Assembly (NCBI RefSeq): GCF_030269925.1
Contig: NC_085116.1
Span: 10,850,001-10,914,000 of the forward strand
Reading direction: 5' to 3'
DNA: 64,000 bases
DNA from: Bombyx mori
Taxonomy: Eukaryota; Arthropoda; Insecta; Lepidoptera; Bombycidae
The translations under genes were made by a program, and so were the position numbers. This document shows, one piece after another, positions 62,075-64,000 of the stretch. The notes below the pieces were generated by a model. That model was not told where the DNA came from, did no database searches, and worked only from the letters and a program-made list of their open reading frames with translations. Every line of letters begins with the position of its first letter. Within the stretch, counting starts at the first letter, position 1.

Positions 62075-63148
62075 ACTTCATTCAATATAAAGTAATTTTC
62101 AAACTATACATTCTATTAATTTATATGTAGGAAAAAAGACATGAAATGTCCTAATTTTGATCTTTATTCCATGACACCATTTTAATTTGGCCAGATCTTT
62201 ATTCAACTACTATATTTAACTCAAATATTTTAATTCTTTATTTTATTGTTAAGTTAAACTGCATTTAGTTTCCTTATTGTAAATCTAACATTGGTTGTGT
62301 TAGTATGCTGTGATCTCATGATCTTTTAAACTTATTGTTATCATCATATGAAACGAAATGCTTTGTAGCTATAAATATGAAATATTTTTTTATTAAGTTA
62401 TCCTTATGCAGATGTTTTCAGATAATAATTATATTTAAGAAGTTTCTGTTTTTTTTTAGTTTAAAAATAATTTTATTGACATTGTTATATTATTAATAGA
62501 GATCACTATGATTTACATTTTATGGTTGATAGTAGTGAACTCAAAAGTCACTATTACATATACAGTGAATAAAAAAAAATGTAAGTTTTAAAAACTAAAT
62601 TCCTATTTTTTGTAGTGTAGTAGTCAAAAATATATTGTGTGTGTTAATTTTTTTTTCATATTTTCATTCTTATTTTTAGTAATTTCGATTATAACACTGT
62701 GAAACATTGTATATGTGTGTTTATATTATTATGTCTTGTTTTATAGTACAAATTATGAAAGGATAGAGGTTTAATTTAATAAAGCCATGACTAAATTTAT
62801 GCAAATTAGGTGACATGTGATATGACCTAGTAAGTTAATTTAATGTTACATATATATCATTTATGTATGTACTATAGTTGAATAAAAATTATAAAAAAAG
62901 GTATGAAAGTTTCTATAAATACTACAATTACCTGATCAACTTTTTAATAAGTTGATATTGGCATAGGAACAGAGGCAACCCTTGTAAATGCTAATAGTAA
63001 TGTTAACGCATACTGCGTTTCCGGTTGAACTGTGGGACAACCGTTATACAACAAGTGCAATTGGGACTTCAACTTCATGACCCTGTGTGTTTTTCATTAT
63101 TGTGATATCTATAGGTTTCGGTTATGCCAGGTTGGCAGTGAGTTCTAA
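62075..63148. other. AT-rich intergenic region
   Basis: No coding motif. A faint trace of the short repeat of the 4031 family appears near 63000-63145. Otherwise nothing recognised. Confidence 0.4.
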
Positions 63149-63579
63149 TCTATACTAATATTATAAAGAGGAAAGATTTGTTTGTTTGTTTGTATTGAAT
63201 AGGCTTCGAAACTACTGAACCTGATTTGAAAAAATCTTTCACTGTTTGGAAGCTACACTATTCCCGAGTGACATAGGCTATAATATTTTTGAAAAAAATT
63301 TGGGATCCTTACTAAAACTCTAATAATGTAACCCAATATGAAAAAAATATCTAAAATATTCTTCATCGCGTGCCCTGCGAAAACTATTAATGATAGAATA
63401 AAATAATGTACTACGACTTTGTAGAACACATTATTATTTACAAAAAGCGGTGCGACAGCATATGTCTAACTATTATAATTATGCCGCAATAAGTGTTCTT
63501 TTATTTAAAAAATAAAACAACGTCAAATATCGTTGAAATTTTTGTTAAAGACCCGAGCGGAGCCGGAGCGGGCCGCTAG
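63149..63579 (+). mobile_element. Non-autonomous Helitron
   Basis: Starts TCTATACTAATATTATAAAG at 63149 (preceded by A) and ends GCCGCTAG at 63579 followed by T, after the hairpin-forming GAGCGGAGCCGGAGCGGGCC. 431 bp, no ORF. It shares its 5' end with 10464-10782. Confidence 0.82.
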
Positions 63580-63892
63580 TGAGTAATAAAGAAATATGAT
63601 AAGATATTTACATATTACAGTAAAAATAAATAGTACAGTCTCACAGTGATTTCATAAATGCGCACCCCCTATAGGTGTCTATTGTTGTACCATATGACCA
63701 ATTTACCAAATATGTATAACAATAAAATAACGCTGATAACAATGGAAAGGTATAAGAGTTTTTATACAGGGGTACCGAAAGAATGTTCCACATGGAATGC
63801 TCTGAGGAATTAATCTAGACAATACTAACTACCCCGGTAACCATACTAGTCGAACTCGACAACGAGTTATACGTGCAACCTAACCCATGCAT

Positions 63893-64000
63893 CAACCCGC
63901 TGGGCTTCTCGCGGGATCTTCTCAGTGGAATGCGATTCCGATTATCCGATTGATTGATATTGATATTGATCCGGTATTTCATTCGCGAAGCAGCTGCTCT
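63893..64000 (+). repeat. Diverged LINE tail at the window edge
   Basis: Plus-strand copy of the tail family at 7306: CGCTGGGCTTCTCGCGGGAT, CTTCTCAGTGG and GCGAAGCAGCTGCTCT. It runs off the window. Confidence 0.55.

Noticed and set aside
1..64000. CRISPR arrays, bacterial operons, tRNA or rRNA genes
   Set aside because: No regularly spaced direct repeats, cloverleaf-like sequence or rRNA-like blocks were seen.

Overview
The window is nuclear DNA of a moth, most likely Bombyx mori or a close relative. It is AT-rich, has spliced genes with GT-AG introns, an effector caspase of the lepidopteran caspase-1 type, and dense Bm1-type SINEs, LINE tails and Lepidoptera-style non-autonomous Helitrons. 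I see no prokaryotic features, CRISPR array, or rRNA/tRNA gene.

Three host genes can be supported. (1) 940-1821 (+): an intronless effector caspase with both catalytic residues and two caspase-type processing sites. (2) 3243-37600 (-): a ~34-kb gene for Iml1/DEPDC5, the catalytic subunit of GATOR1, which restrains mTORC1 when amino acids are low. I traced 23 exons by splice sites and reading frame. Three junctions (exon 15/16, exon 19/20, exon 22/23) do not close cleanly and may hide small exons. (3) 60489-61943 (+): a five-exon SWEET sugar transporter (saliva type). Caspase and Iml1 are convergent. The three proteins have no obvious joint pathway.

The rest is mobile DNA. 1-699 is the 5' end of a two-ORF non-LTR retrotransposon, almost identical to the complete copy at 45917-51331, whose two ORFs are open and which has a 14-bp target duplication. 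A related copy (37878-43950) lies just upstream of the Iml1 start; its ORF2 is split by a 417-bp SINE-like insert, and beside it is a 79-bp miniature inserted at the same target motif. An internally deleted Ty3-type LTR element with apparently identical LTRs (29851-33147) sits in an Iml1 intron. Other Iml1 introns hold Helitrons, piggyBac-like, Harbinger-like and TA-target MITEs, LINE fragments and a decayed transposon-type gene.

The most unusual object is a ~9-kb inverted palindrome at 51354-60344 (arms ~4.3-4.4 kb, spacer ~0.3 kb), lying between the retrotransposons and the SWEET gene. Both arms carry the same hAT copy and the same small spliced reading frame. Both outer ends share a 29-bp sequence that also occurs alone at 44178-44206, flanked there by an 8-bp direct repeat.
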